Assembly: GCF_001659705.1 (NCBI RefSeq)
Contig: NZ_CP015971.1
Coordinates: 2,235,029 to 2,299,028 of the forward strand
DNA from: Arachidicoccus sp. BS20
GTDB taxonomy: Bacteria; Bacteroidota; Bacteroidia; Chitinophagales; Chitinophagaceae
Length of the DNA: 64,000 nucleotides
Direction: 5' to 3'
Part shown: positions 52,569-61,081 of the stretch, one piece after another
Position numbering within the stretch: the first letter of the stretch is position 1
How the letters are laid out: the number at the start of each line of letters is the position of its first letter
The notes under the pieces: model-generated
What the model was told of the DNA's origin: nothing
The model's database searches: none
The model's input: the letters and a program-made list of their open reading frames with translations, nothing else
Made by a program: the position numbers and the translations under genes

Positions 52569-54695
52569 TTACGGCATCGGATTTAATCCTTCCCATTTCA
52601 CGTGCCATGTTTTTGTATTAAATCCGGGAGTTATAATCTTGCATCCATCATAACCTGCGCACATTAGTGCAATTGCGGAAAGAAGTCCGCCGTTTCCCGG
52701 CAGATAAATTGTCAAATCATTATTCTGGTAATTATTTCCGTTCGGCAGATAAGTATTTTTTTGAACATTCCTCATCAACATATCAACGGCTTCATTCTTT
52801 AAATTCAGGCGAGTTGCGGTCATTGCCATCATCGGATAATCCCAACCCCAAGTGGTTTCCCAATGCCAGGTTTTATTTACTGTATCAAAGGTACGATGCA
52901 TTATAGCAGTATCCAACCCGTCAGAAACAGGAATAGTTGCTAATGCGGCTAACACAGCAGGATGGTCGTTGGTATAACGGCTTTGCGGACTGTAGCTGTC
53001 TGTTGCATTTGCTGCGGCTAAATACAAACCGTCTCTCTGGGGCAACGGCGATAATTTATTAATAACATCGTCCCATTTTTTATTACGCGGCATTCCGCTT
53101 CTGGCTCTCCATTCCTGCGCTACCTTTAAAGCCCAGCTCCAGTAAGCCAATTCATAAGGCGGATTATATGTTTCAAGCGGGTTAAACCATTCCTGTGCAG
53201 GTATTAATCCTTTGCCTAAATTGTAATGATGCGTTGCGGAATCGTACGCGGCAAAGGATGCCATGAAATCTGCCGTTTGGTAAACAAGGTTTTTATATTT
53301 ATCAAGAATTGTGTGCTTATCCTGCATTGTCCTGTATAATAACTCTGCGAGATATATGAAATGCGGTTGTTGCCATATCAGAAAATTCCCAACCGATGCG
53401 GGAGATTCATCTCCTTGCGGGTCGGTCATCTTTTGCCAGCGAACGCCCTCAAAACCTTGCCGTTTCGCAATCGCTCTCGCTTTATCAGCCGCTTTGATGT
53501 ACCAATCAAAACTCTTTTCTAACAATTCGGGGCGTCCCCATAACGCAAAGTGTGCAGCATGCCACCAATACATTTCCAAATGAGGTTTGCCGTACCAACT
53601 GTTATAAGTCAATCCTGTTTCCTGTGGTGGATAATGCCCTGCACACTGGGCTTTAGTTAAATATTCGGAAAGAATAATCCGGCGCTCCAATTCAAATGCA
53701 CGCTTGTCCCTACTTCCCGAAAAATCTATGGCGCCGCCCGATTCCCAAAACTTTTTCCAGGCAGTTACGTTGTCCTCTTTTATTCTTTCAAATGTTGCTT
53801 TATTATCTTTTTCGGTCGGACTAAATACTAAGCTTGCTTCGAAATGATTTGAATTTCCAATCGGCTTGATATAGAAAAAATTTTTCTTTAAAGAATCAAT
53901 TAAAACTTTTTGATTCCAACTTGTGCTTACATAATAATGTGTAGTATCTAAAATATGTTTGAAATAGCCGCTATTACTATTATTAGCATAATAAACCGAC
54001 TGATGTGAAGCTGTATCGGAAAAATAAGTTCCGGCATCGGAAAAATCGCCTGTAGGATAGGGAAATGCAATACGGATAAAAAGCCTGTGAAGCTTTATTA
54101 ACGGGGATTCTACGGAAAAAGAAATACCGTCTGTTTTTTGATTTGCAACGGTCGTAACTTTCACAGGCTCGTTATCGACCGTGAATTGGCTTTCCAATAT
54201 ACCCGAATAGAGATTAAGATGCTGCGTTATATTTTTTATATCATCCAATGTCGCAGTATCGCCATTCTTCATCAAAAAAACAAAGCCGATATTGCCTAAT
54301 TGCAGCCTGTGCGGATTTACACGAAAATATTCAACAGCATCTTTCGTTTCATTCGATTGTACGGAATATGGAACATTCTTTTTACCGTTTACATTATAGT
54401 ATTTATATGTTTGATTAATTGTGAGATTTTTATTGTTCGGAAAAGAATGCCATCCCCATTCAGACTCAGTTCCAAGCGGAACGCCGTGCGCATAGTATTT
54501 ATAAAAAGTTTGTAAGCCCGTTACATCGGCGGTAAATGCAAATTCTCCATTGCCTAATGTTATGGAAGATAAAGTGCCGGCTTTGCTTAAATAAATATCA
54601 TGGCGGTGTATGACCTGTTCTCGATTGATTTTTTGCGCATCACAAAATATTATAAGAAAAAGAAAACAGGGCAATATGATGACACTTTTATTCAT
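52569..54695 (-). CDS. Six-hairpin (alpha/alpha)6 glycosidase-like protein, family unassigned
   Basis: A 708-residue exported protein (signal MNKSVIILPCFLFLIIFCDA). An N-terminal beta-sandwich (GNGEFAFTADVTGLQTFYKY) is followed by an (alpha/alpha)6 toroid resembling GH65/GH95-like enzymes, with conserved-looking stretches YPPQETGLTYNSWYGKPHLE, MYWWHAAHFALWGRPELL and WEWEWGWD-like WHWETTWGWDYPMMAMTATR. The acidic residues in KPHLEMYWW and PAQEWFNPLETYNPPYELAY are catalytic candidates (inference). Its position between GH28 and GH78 suggests action on a rhamnogalacturonan-derived product. I cannot give a CAZy family. Confidence 0.7.
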   Translation of the reverse strand: MNKSVIILPCFLFLIIFCDAQKINREQVIHRHDIYLSKAGTLSSITLGNGEFAFTADVTGLQTFYKYYAHGVPLGTESEWGWHSFPNNKNLTINQTYKYYNVNGKKNVPYSVQSNETKDAVEYFRVNPHRLQLGNIGFVFLMKNGDTATLDDIKNITQHLNLYSGILESQFTVDNEPVKVTTVANQKTDGISFSVESPLIKLHRLFIRIAFPYPTGDFSDAGTYFSDTASHQSVYYANNSNSGYFKHILDTTHYYVSTSWNQKVLIDSLKKNFFYIKPIGNSNHFEASLVFSPTEKDNKATFERIKEDNVTAWKKFWESGGAIDFSGSRDKRAFELERRIILSEYLTKAQCAGHYPPQETGLTYNSWYGKPHLEMYWWHAAHFALWGRPELLEKSFDWYIKAADKARAIAKRQGFEGVRWQKMTDPQGDESPASVGNFLIWQQPHFIYLAELLYRTMQDKHTILDKYKNLVYQTADFMASFAAYDSATHHYNLGKGLIPAQEWFNPLETYNPPYELAYWSWALKVAQEWRARSGMPRNKKWDDVINKLSPLPQRDGLYLAAANATDSYSPQSRYTNDHPAVLAALATIPVSDGLDTAIMHRTFDTVNKTWHWETTWGWDYPMMAMTATRLNLKNEAVDMLMRNVQKNTYLPNGNNYQNNDLTIYLPGNGGLLSAIALMCAGYDGCKIITPGFNTKTWHVKWEGLNPMP

Positions 54696-54780
54696 GTAAT
54701 AATGGAATTATGATACATTAAAAATCAAAAAGCTATTTTTTTACTACTTTCCTATAATTATCTCAAATAACTTTGAACAC

Positions 54781-56352
54781 CTATTGAATCTCCTTTACAC
54801 TTATTTGTCCAGATTCTTTCAGTTGAATTTCTTTACAGTCTTTTACAACAATCTGATTGTTTTGATAATCGGATGGAAGCGTGATTTTATCCATATCAAT
54901 TTCTTTTACATCATCGAAAACAAAAGCCGGACGGAAATCATCATTATCCAATTTCAACACAATATTTTTCAAGGTAATTCCTTCGGCGTGGCGAACATAA
55001 AACCCCCATGACGGCATTTCGCCGAACATGGAAAATTCGGGATAACTATTTATCTTTTCAGGAAAATCTTTCAACCTCCATAAAGGAAAATACGCTTGCG
55101 CTTTCGACGCCCTTCCGGGATAAGTAATCTCAATATTTTCAAGTGTAATGTCTTTTACGTCACGATTCGGAATACCCGTGATGGAAGATGCAAACGGATT
55201 GTGATATGCAGGTTCTTCTGCCCTAAGGTCATAATCAATATCAGGTCTGCCAAATGGAATCTGAACTTTTACATTTCCGATATAAACGTTCTTTATTTGT
55301 CCCGGTTCTTTTCTCACTCTGTTGCCCAAACGAATGAAAATGGCATTGCCCGTATTTACTGCCGTGATATTTGTTGCCTTAATGTTTTCAATATCGCCTC
55401 CGTCAACGGATTCTATCGCAAGCGCAGATCGGTAAGTATCAAATACTTTGATGTTATCAATGGTAATATTTTTAAATCCGCCGAATGAAGCCGTTCCAAA
55501 CTTGATAGCACTCGCACCTGAGCGAATTGTGCAATTCGAGATATAAAAAGAATCATCACAGTAACCGGGATAATAAGATTTTAAACAGATACCGTCATCT
55601 GCCGAATTAATGTTGCAATTGGTAATGCGCACGTTCCTACAATCAGTAATATCTGTACCGTCATTGTTCCAAAATGCACGATTAACTATATGAATCTTAT
55701 TTAACGTAAGATGATTACACAATTCAAATGACAATCCCCAGCAAGCGGGGCTTTTCAACGTTGCATCCTCGATATTTACATTTTTACAAAGCGCGAAAAG
55801 GAACAATTTTGGCCTTACTTTTTCATTCGGCCTATTTCCCCAGGAAGAATAGTTCGGGTCTTTGATAAGGCCGAGATGATATAAGCTGTCTATGTTCAAA
55901 GCTAATTGAGTTCCTTGCCCGTCAATCGTTCCGCTGCCTGTTATGGATACATTATCGGCACGGTAAGCTATCAAAAGCGCCAAAGGAGAATTGTCATCCT
56001 TCTTTGGGCTTTCCGGAAGCTCTTTCATATCAATTGTATGATAGTCAAACGGATTCGTACTACCTAATAAAACCGCATCTTTTTCCAAATGCAATTCTAC
56101 GTTGCTTTTCATCACAAGCATACCGGTCAGAAATTTTCCTGCGGGAATTATTACGGTGCCCCCGCCGTCAGTGCCGGCTTTATCAATTACACTTTGTATC
56201 GTTTCCGTGTTTAGCGTGGTACCATCGCCAACCGCGCCATAATCAGATATGTTGTATTGCTTGGATTGCGCCAACAACAGATTGCCACACAATGTATAAA
56301 ATGTGCAGACAGAAAATATAATAATGCTAAAGATGAATCGTAGATTTTTCAT
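54781..56352 (-). CDS. GH28 polygalacturonase / rhamnogalacturonan hydrolase-type enzyme
   Basis: A 523-residue secreted right-handed beta-helix enzyme (signal ending GNLLLAQ). GH28 features are YNISDYGAVGDGTTLNTETI, the WNNDGTDI block (family NTDG), catalytic Asp pair in NSADDGICLKS, and SGASAIKFGTASFGGFKNI in place of the GHG motif. That variant is usual in the bacterial exo-/rhamnogalacturonan branch. It should cleave galacturonic-acid linkages of pectin. Together with GH78 and the six-hairpin protein it forms a minus-strand set of pectin side-chain or rhamnogalacturonan enzymes. Confidence 0.88.
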   Translation of the reverse strand: MKNLRFIFSIIIFSVCTFYTLCGNLLLAQSKQYNISDYGAVGDGTTLNTETIQSVIDKAGTDGGGTVIIPAGKFLTGMLVMKSNVELHLEKDAVLLGSTNPFDYHTIDMKELPESPKKDDNSPLALLIAYRADNVSITGSGTIDGQGTQLALNIDSLYHLGLIKDPNYSSWGNRPNEKVRPKLFLFALCKNVNIEDATLKSPACWGLSFELCNHLTLNKIHIVNRAFWNNDGTDITDCRNVRITNCNINSADDGICLKSYYPGYCDDSFYISNCTIRSGASAIKFGTASFGGFKNITIDNIKVFDTYRSALAIESVDGGDIENIKATNITAVNTGNAIFIRLGNRVRKEPGQIKNVYIGNVKVQIPFGRPDIDYDLRAEEPAYHNPFASSITGIPNRDVKDITLENIEITYPGRASKAQAYFPLWRLKDFPEKINSYPEFSMFGEMPSWGFYVRHAEGITLKNIVLKLDNDDFRPAFVFDDVKEIDMDKITLPSDYQNNQIVVKDCKEIQLKESGQISVKEIQ

Positions 56353-56407
56353 AAAAATTTATATCATTTATCATTACGAACTTATTATGGGCAAGCAAGA
56401 TAAAACA

Positions 56408-57009
56408 ATGACACAAAAAATATGTGTTTATCATTTTGCAAAAGTTTGCGATTAGGCAAACAATCGAACGAAACTTGTATGTTAAAGCGTTGGCTGTTGA
56501 TAGGGTTCCGATGTACCCGCAGTTCCTGCCGCACCCGGATCAATTATGCGAACATCTATCATTGGTATAATATCCTTATCATTCAAGGTTGCCTGCGCAT
56601 TTTTCATAAAGATGCTGAAAATGCAGAACACAATATTCTGTTCTGCCCCGAAAATTGGTGGCTTGCCGATATTGTGAGTTTCTCGGAACAAATGCCTGCG
56701 TTTTACGCCATTGCCGCGTTGGAAAACACAGAAGTTTTTTATTTCAGCTATACAGATTTGGAACAATTATATGTCGAAGTTCCAAAGCTCGAACGCTTCT
56801 TTCGCATATTAATTCAAAACGGATTCAATTTGTATCAGCATCGCATTACGTCCAATTTATCAATGCCTGCCGAAGAATGTTACGAACTTTTTCGCAGGCA
56901 ATATCCCGGTTTGGAGCAACGGATTTCCCAAAAACATATCGCTTCTTATCTCGGTATCACGCCCGTTTTTCTCAGCATGATTCGCAAGAAAAAATATAAG
57001 AACCTTTGA
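56408..57009 (+). pseudogene. Frameshifted Crp/Fnr-family regulator
   Basis: The C-terminal two thirds read well in one frame: IIQGCLRIFHKDAENAEHN, CPENWWLADIVSF, ERFFRILIQNGF, then SQKHIASYLGITPVFLSMIR, the effector domain and HTH of the Crp/Fnr type. The expected N-terminal part (IERNLYVKAL, QFLPHPDQLCEHLSLV) is in a different frame that stops at 56568-56570, where homology should join IIQGCLR. An ATG at 56408 is in a third frame. The gene is thus broken by at least one frameshift near 56555-56570. It would have regulated the flanking divergent GH28 or LacI units. A sequencing error is the alternative. Confidence 0.7.
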
Positions 57010-57098
57010 AGGAGCGTCTTTTGGTTATGCTATTCCACAACCATTCAAAAAGAACAACAGGTCTGTGAGCCGATAATGCATCTTGCCATATGCTTAGT

Positions 57099-58103
57099 CT
57101 ATTTCACAGACTTCCTAAAAACCGTATTTGTTTTGATGACTATTTTTTGTTGCTTCTGCGTTGAGGCGTTCAGTCGCTTTAACAGCAAATTAATTGTTGA
57201 ATCCGCAATCTTATCTATCGGCTGAGAGATTGCTGTTATGGAAGGAGAATAAAGATTGAATACATCGCAGTCGTCAAAAGATATAACGGCAATGTCATCG
57301 GGGATTTTGTATTCCAAATGTCGTATAGCTTTCAACCCGTTTGTTCCCGCCTGCAAAGCGCCAAAAAGAACAGCATCCAAATTTTGATTGCTTTTCAAAA
57401 AATCAATTATCGGGTTTACGATATTATCTTCATTCTGGTCAAAGACAATTTGCTTGATATATGTGTTTAACCCTGCGGCATTGATTGCCTGTTTGTATCC
57501 TGCCAACCTCGATTTCATTTGGGTAAGCTTTGATGAAAAAGTAATAAAGGCGATGTTTTTATATCCTTTGCTTATCAAATGATTGGTTGCCTTATATGTG
57601 CTTTCCTGATTGTCTATTTCTATAACATCCGTATGGACGTTGGGCAGGTGCCTGTCAAAAAAAACAACCGGCGTGCCTTCATCAACCAAAGATTGGATTT
57701 CTTCCTGAATCCCTTCGGGCGGAGCAATAACATATCCGTCAACACTGCGCTCCCTGAACATCGTCAATAATTCTTTCGTTTTTTCAGTATCGTTATCCGT
57801 ACTGCAATAAATTATTTTGTATCCGCTTTTATAAGCGCTGTTCTCTATCAATCTTGCTACAGATGCGAAGAAAGGGTCGGCAATGTTCTCGACCATTAAC
57901 GCTATAATATTTGTCTTCCCTGTCCGCAAACTCTTTGCGATCGGATTCGGTTTATATCCTACTTCTTTAATAAAGCTTTGTACCCGCTGCACCAGTTCGT
58001 CGCTGATTCTTTGTTCCGCTGCGCGGTTATTTAAGATAAAGGATACCACAGTTTTTGAGACGTTCAATTGGGCTGCGATATCAGCAATAGAGAGTTTTTT
58101 CAT
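57099..58103 (-). CDS. LacI-family transcriptional regulator
   Basis: A 334-residue repressor. The N-terminal helix-turn-helix and hinge are MKKLSIADIAAQLNVSKTVV and YKPNPIAKSLRTGKTNIIAL. The periplasmic-binding-protein-like effector domain follows (VENIADPFFASVARLIENSA, ISFDDCDVFNLYSPSITAIS). It lies 105 bp after the FHS transporter gene in the same direction and probably senses the sugar imported by it. A tiny repeated reading frame (58114-58188) ends 10 bp before the ATG. The operator was not identified. Confidence 0.94.
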   Translation of the reverse strand: MKKLSIADIAAQLNVSKTVVSFILNNRAAEQRISDELVQRVQSFIKEVGYKPNPIAKSLRTGKTNIIALMVENIADPFFASVARLIENSAYKSGYKIIYCSTDNDTEKTKELLTMFRERSVDGYVIAPPEGIQEEIQSLVDEGTPVVFFDRHLPNVHTDVIEIDNQESTYKATNHLISKGYKNIAFITFSSKLTQMKSRLAGYKQAINAAGLNTYIKQIVFDQNEDNIVNPIIDFLKSNQNLDAVLFGALQAGTNGLKAIRHLEYKIPDDIAVISFDDCDVFNLYSPSITAISQPIDKIADSTINLLLKRLNASTQKQQKIVIKTNTVFRKSVK

Positions 58104-58113
58104 CTGTTAATTT

Positions 58114-58188
58114 TTATTGTTTTTTAATTGTCAGATGGAATGCCTTGAAATAATCATCGCTTTGGATGTGCAGCGCGCTTATGGGCAT
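58114..58188 (-). CDS. Tiny repeated reading frame (copy B), ahead of lacI
   Basis: A possible 24-residue peptide MPISALHIQSDDYFKAF... ending HLTIKKQ, 10 bp before the lacI ATG. It aligns with copy A1 (MPIR..LIQSNNY...AF) without gaps and with copy C (MLIS.RHIPIDE...HLTIK) with a one-codon gap. The DNA also has a 13-bp imperfect inverted repeat (58132-58144 against 58184-58196, CAGATGGAATGCC), so a structured RNA or small mobile repeat is a rival explanation. The AT-rich tail after HLT is nearly identical in copies A0 and B. Confidence 0.4.
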   Translation of the reverse strand: MPISALHIQSDDYFKAFHLTIKKQ

Positions 58189-58208
58189 TTCATCTGTTTA
58201 TGCAAAAA

Positions 58209-59489
58209 TTATTTTTGAGAAAAAGTATTCTTGAAAGATTTATTTAAGCTTGGATATTTTATTCCGAATATCATTATAACAATGTAACATATAATAGGAA
58301 GATAATAAGCCATAGCCGTATCTTTATTGGCAATGAATCCCATTAATGGCGGAAATACAGCACCGCCGATAAAACCTAAAACAATAAATGATGATGCCTG
58401 TTCAGTCTGCTTGCCTAAGTCTTTCAGCCCGAGACTGAATATAGTAGGATACATAATGCTGAAAAAGAAATTGATTAAAATAAGCGCCGTAAATGAAACC
58501 CAGCCAAATCCCTGTGCGACCAGAATACACATGAGAATATTGCAAAATGAAAAAAACGCCAACAGCTTATAAGGAGCAATATAGCGCATTAGAAATGTAC
58601 CCAGAAAACGCCCCAACACCAATAAAACAATGCTGAACGAAAAAAAATAACCACTTCTTTCATCCGTAAAATTCATTACTTCATGACCGTAGTTAAGAAA
58701 ATATGCCCAGGTTCCCGCTTGTGCAGCCACGTTAAAAAATTGCGCAAGAATAGAGAATAAAAAATGTTTTTTCTGAAACAATGCTTTTATTGTTCCGAAA
58801 CCTGAAGAACGAGTATCCACGCTTGCTTCCGGATTTTGATGAAGCACTGATTTTGGTACAGCAATTAAAAAGAAAACAAAAGCAATCAGGCAGATAAAAC
58901 ATCCTATTATAATGTAAAGTTGCCGTACAGCGACTAAATCATTAAGGTGTTGGCGTTCCGAATTGAGCAGAAAATAGCTTCCTATAATCGGACCGATAAC
59001 GCCGCCAAAGCCATTGAAAGATTGTGCAAAATTGATGCGGATATCACTTGTTTGCTGGTTGCCCAGCGACGCAATAAAAGGATGAGCAACCGTTTCAAGC
59101 GTAGCCATGCCGCAAGCCAGCACAAAAATGGCAATCCTGAAAAGATTGAAAGACACCCCGTTTGCAGCGGGTATAAATAGAAAAGCGCCGGCAGCAAAAA
59201 GAAACAAGCCTAAAAAAATCCCCGGCTTATACCCGAATTTTTTCATAAAAAAACCTACCGGTAATGCCGCAATGGCATAAGCTCCAAACGTTGATAATTG
59301 TATCATTGACGAGCGGGATTTGGAAATATTCAATACAGTCTGGAAATGCTTATTTAAAACATCCATCATCGTCAATGAAAAACCCCATATAAAAAAAATA
59401 GAAGTCAGAAAACCGAATAACAGATGATACTTTTTTTCTACCACAGGAATTTTATGTTCCCGGATATCTTCTCTGTTTTGATTTGCCAT
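58209..59489 (-). CDS. FHS-family sugar:H+ symporter (FucP-like MFS transporter)
   Basis: A 426-residue inner-membrane transporter with about 12 helices. FHS-type signatures are FFIWGFSLTMMDVLNKHFQ in helix 1, AIAALPVGFFMKKFGYKPGI, ACGMATLETVAHPFIASLG and NFAQSFNGFGGVIGPIIGSY. FHS members import fucose, glucose/galactose, mannose or related monosaccharides with protons. The GH92 and GH130 genes beside it suggest mannose or a mannoside (inference). LacI is encoded downstream. Confidence 0.92.
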   Translation of the reverse strand: MANQNREDIREHKIPVVEKKYHLLFGFLTSIFFIWGFSLTMMDVLNKHFQTVLNISKSRSSMIQLSTFGAYAIAALPVGFFMKKFGYKPGIFLGLFLFAAGAFLFIPAANGVSFNLFRIAIFVLACGMATLETVAHPFIASLGNQQTSDIRINFAQSFNGFGGVIGPIIGSYFLLNSERQHLNDLVAVRQLYIIIGCFICLIAFVFFLIAVPKSVLHQNPEASVDTRSSGFGTIKALFQKKHFLFSILAQFFNVAAQAGTWAYFLNYGHEVMNFTDERSGYFFSFSIVLLVLGRFLGTFLMRYIAPYKLLAFFSFCNILMCILVAQGFGWVSFTALILINFFFSIMYPTIFSLGLKDLGKQTEQASSFIVLGFIGGAVFPPLMGFIANKDTAMAYYLPIICYIVIMIFGIKYPSLNKSFKNTFSQK

Positions 59490-59608
59490 ACATAATTATT
59501 TTGATGCGAGACATTCCAAAAATATGAAATTTAAATCTTCCCAAGTTTTGGCTTGTCATTCGAAGTCCTATGAAGGCATCGAAAATACAAAGCATCAAGG
59601 AAAAATAA

Positions 59609-59759
59609 TTATCGTTGAAATTGTATTAAATCATTAAAGGATAAAAGTTTTTGTTCTTGTCGGTTGTGCTGTTGTTGAGCAGTTACAGAAGACAATATCA
59701 ATGTAACAGCGTAAGCAACATAAAAGAAAACGCCTAACCGACTTTTGTATGCCTCTCAT
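59609..59759 (-). pseudogene. Remnant of the start of a secreted-protein gene
   Basis: ATG 59759 begins MRGIQKS in one frame, and a signal-peptide-like run FFYVAYAVTLILSSVTAQQ continues in the next frame to a stop at 59609. This looks like the first 45 or so codons of a secreted protein broken by a frameshift, with the rest deleted. It lies in the 446-bp region 59490-59935, which otherwise holds only copy C of the tiny repeated frame, ending 6 bp before this ATG. Confidence 0.4.
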
Positions 59760-59765
59760 AAAAAA

Positions 59766-59855
59766 TTATTTAATCTGTTTATTGTTTTTAATTGTCAGAT
59801 GAATTCCACTTTGCCACATTTCATCGATCGGGATATGACGAAGACTGATGAGCAT
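59766..59855 (-). CDS. Tiny repeated reading frame (copy C)
   Basis: A possible 29-residue peptide MLISLRHIPIDEMWQSG... with HLTIKNN near the end, related to copy B (shared ..IS..HI..D......HLTIK; one codon longer). Differences such as CAT/CAC, AGT/AGC and ATC/ATA are synonymous in this frame, and the length difference is a multiple of three, which favours real coding over a random repeat. It ends 6 bp before the ATG of a decayed secreted-protein gene. Confidence 0.4.
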   Translation of the reverse strand: MLISLRHIPIDEMWQSGIHLTIKNNKQIK

Positions 59856-59935
59856 TTCATAATAAATTCTTTATTATACTTAACTTAAGAAAGGCAATAC
59901 TTATTTGCCAACAAGTTCATTTTTTCTCTGACTTA

Positions 59936-61060
59936 TTATCTGTCCAATATGCTTTGATTAACCGAAGAGACAGCCACTGCCACTCTTGAATCGGCGCAGC
60001 CATAATACAAAAACAACTTGTGATGATACAAAACAAGACCTTCCACAAAAACAGTTCCTGCTGGATATTGCCCGCTTTTTTCAAATTCAGCTTCAGGCTT
60101 GAAAAACGGTTGGTCAAGGCGTTCTAATATTTTAGTCGGCTCTTTTGCGTCGAACAATATTTGTCCTGCACAATATGCGCCTGCCGTATAATGCTTATCG
60201 CCTTGTTCGCCTGCTGCATTTTTTCCGTTGTACAGCAGTACAATTCCTTTATCCGTTAGAACCGCCGGCGGACCGCACTCCGTAAGCTGACTGTCAAAAT
60301 AACCTTTTCGCGGGGAAGCCAATTCTTTCAAACTGCCGTCTGCATTTTCCAAAGGAGTCCAGTTTACCAAGTCATCCGAAGTTGCGGCATAAACGTGTTG
60401 TTCGCCCCAATACATCCGGTATTTCCCGTTGATTTTTGTTATCTCTAATTTTCCGTTAACTGCTTTTGTAAGAATCGATGCAGATTTTGTAGCCATATTA
60501 TAATACTTGCCGTTGAGCGCAGTACGAAATACGGGACCGTATTTTTTCCAATGAACTAAGTCTTTCGATAAAGCTGCAGCAAGGCGCGGCACTTTTCTGT
60601 TCCATTGCGTATAAAGCATCAGGTAAGTTCCGTCTTCTGTAACAGCAACTCGCGGGTCTTCGCAACCGCCGCGCCATTCGTGCTCTTTTTCATTATCATC
60701 AGCGGGGAATAATACAGGCTTTTTATGGCGTTTCAAATGTATGCCGTCGGTTGTTTCGGCTAAACCGATTCTTGATGTGCGACTGCCGATGCCGACTGCA
60801 CTGTTATCTTCTGCGCGATACAAAATGTTTATCTTTCCGTCTTTAACTACTGCTGCGGGATTAAACACGTCGCTCACTTCCCAATTGATAACACTTTCTG
60901 ACATCGGGTCGAAAAATTCAGCAGAATCAGGCGTAATAACCGGATTAACATTATCAGGACGCACAAAGGGTCCGAGACACCAAGACGGCAATGATTGCTG
61001 TGCAAACGCGCATTGAAAAAACAAGCACAATGAAATAAGACTGAGAACGCTCTTCTGCAT
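59936..61060 (-). CDS. GH130-type beta-mannoside hydrolase/phosphorylase-like enzyme, exported
   Basis: A 374-residue five-bladed beta-propeller with signal peptide MQKSVLSLISLCLFFQCAFA. GH130 marks are NPAAVVKDGKINILYRAED, WRGGCEDPRVAVTEDGTY, SQLTECGPPAVLTDKGIVLL and LFLYYGCADSRVAVAVS. The export signal favours a hydrolase of the beta-1,2-mannosidase type over a cytosolic phosphorylase (inference). It lies 21 bp after the GH92 gene, so the two probably work on the same mannosylated glycan in the periplasm. Confidence 0.88.
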   Translation of the reverse strand: MQKSVLSLISLCLFFQCAFAQQSLPSWCLGPFVRPDNVNPVITPDSAEFFDPMSESVINWEVSDVFNPAAVVKDGKINILYRAEDNSAVGIGSRTSRIGLAETTDGIHLKRHKKPVLFPADDNEKEHEWRGGCEDPRVAVTEDGTYLMLYTQWNRKVPRLAAALSKDLVHWKKYGPVFRTALNGKYYNMATKSASILTKAVNGKLEITKINGKYRMYWGEQHVYAATSDDLVNWTPLENADGSLKELASPRKGYFDSQLTECGPPAVLTDKGIVLLYNGKNAAGEQGDKHYTAGAYCAGQILFDAKEPTKILERLDQPFFKPEAEFEKSGQYPAGTVFVEGLVLYHHKLFLYYGCADSRVAVAVSSVNQSILDR

Positions 61061-61081
61061 GGTTCGTATTTTTTTGCAATA

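Noticed and set aside
59840-59860. CTGATGAG on the plus strand resembling a hammerhead ribozyme core
   Set aside because: No GAAA box, stems II/III or cleavage-site context could be arranged around it, and the segment is better explained by the tiny reading frame on the other strand.
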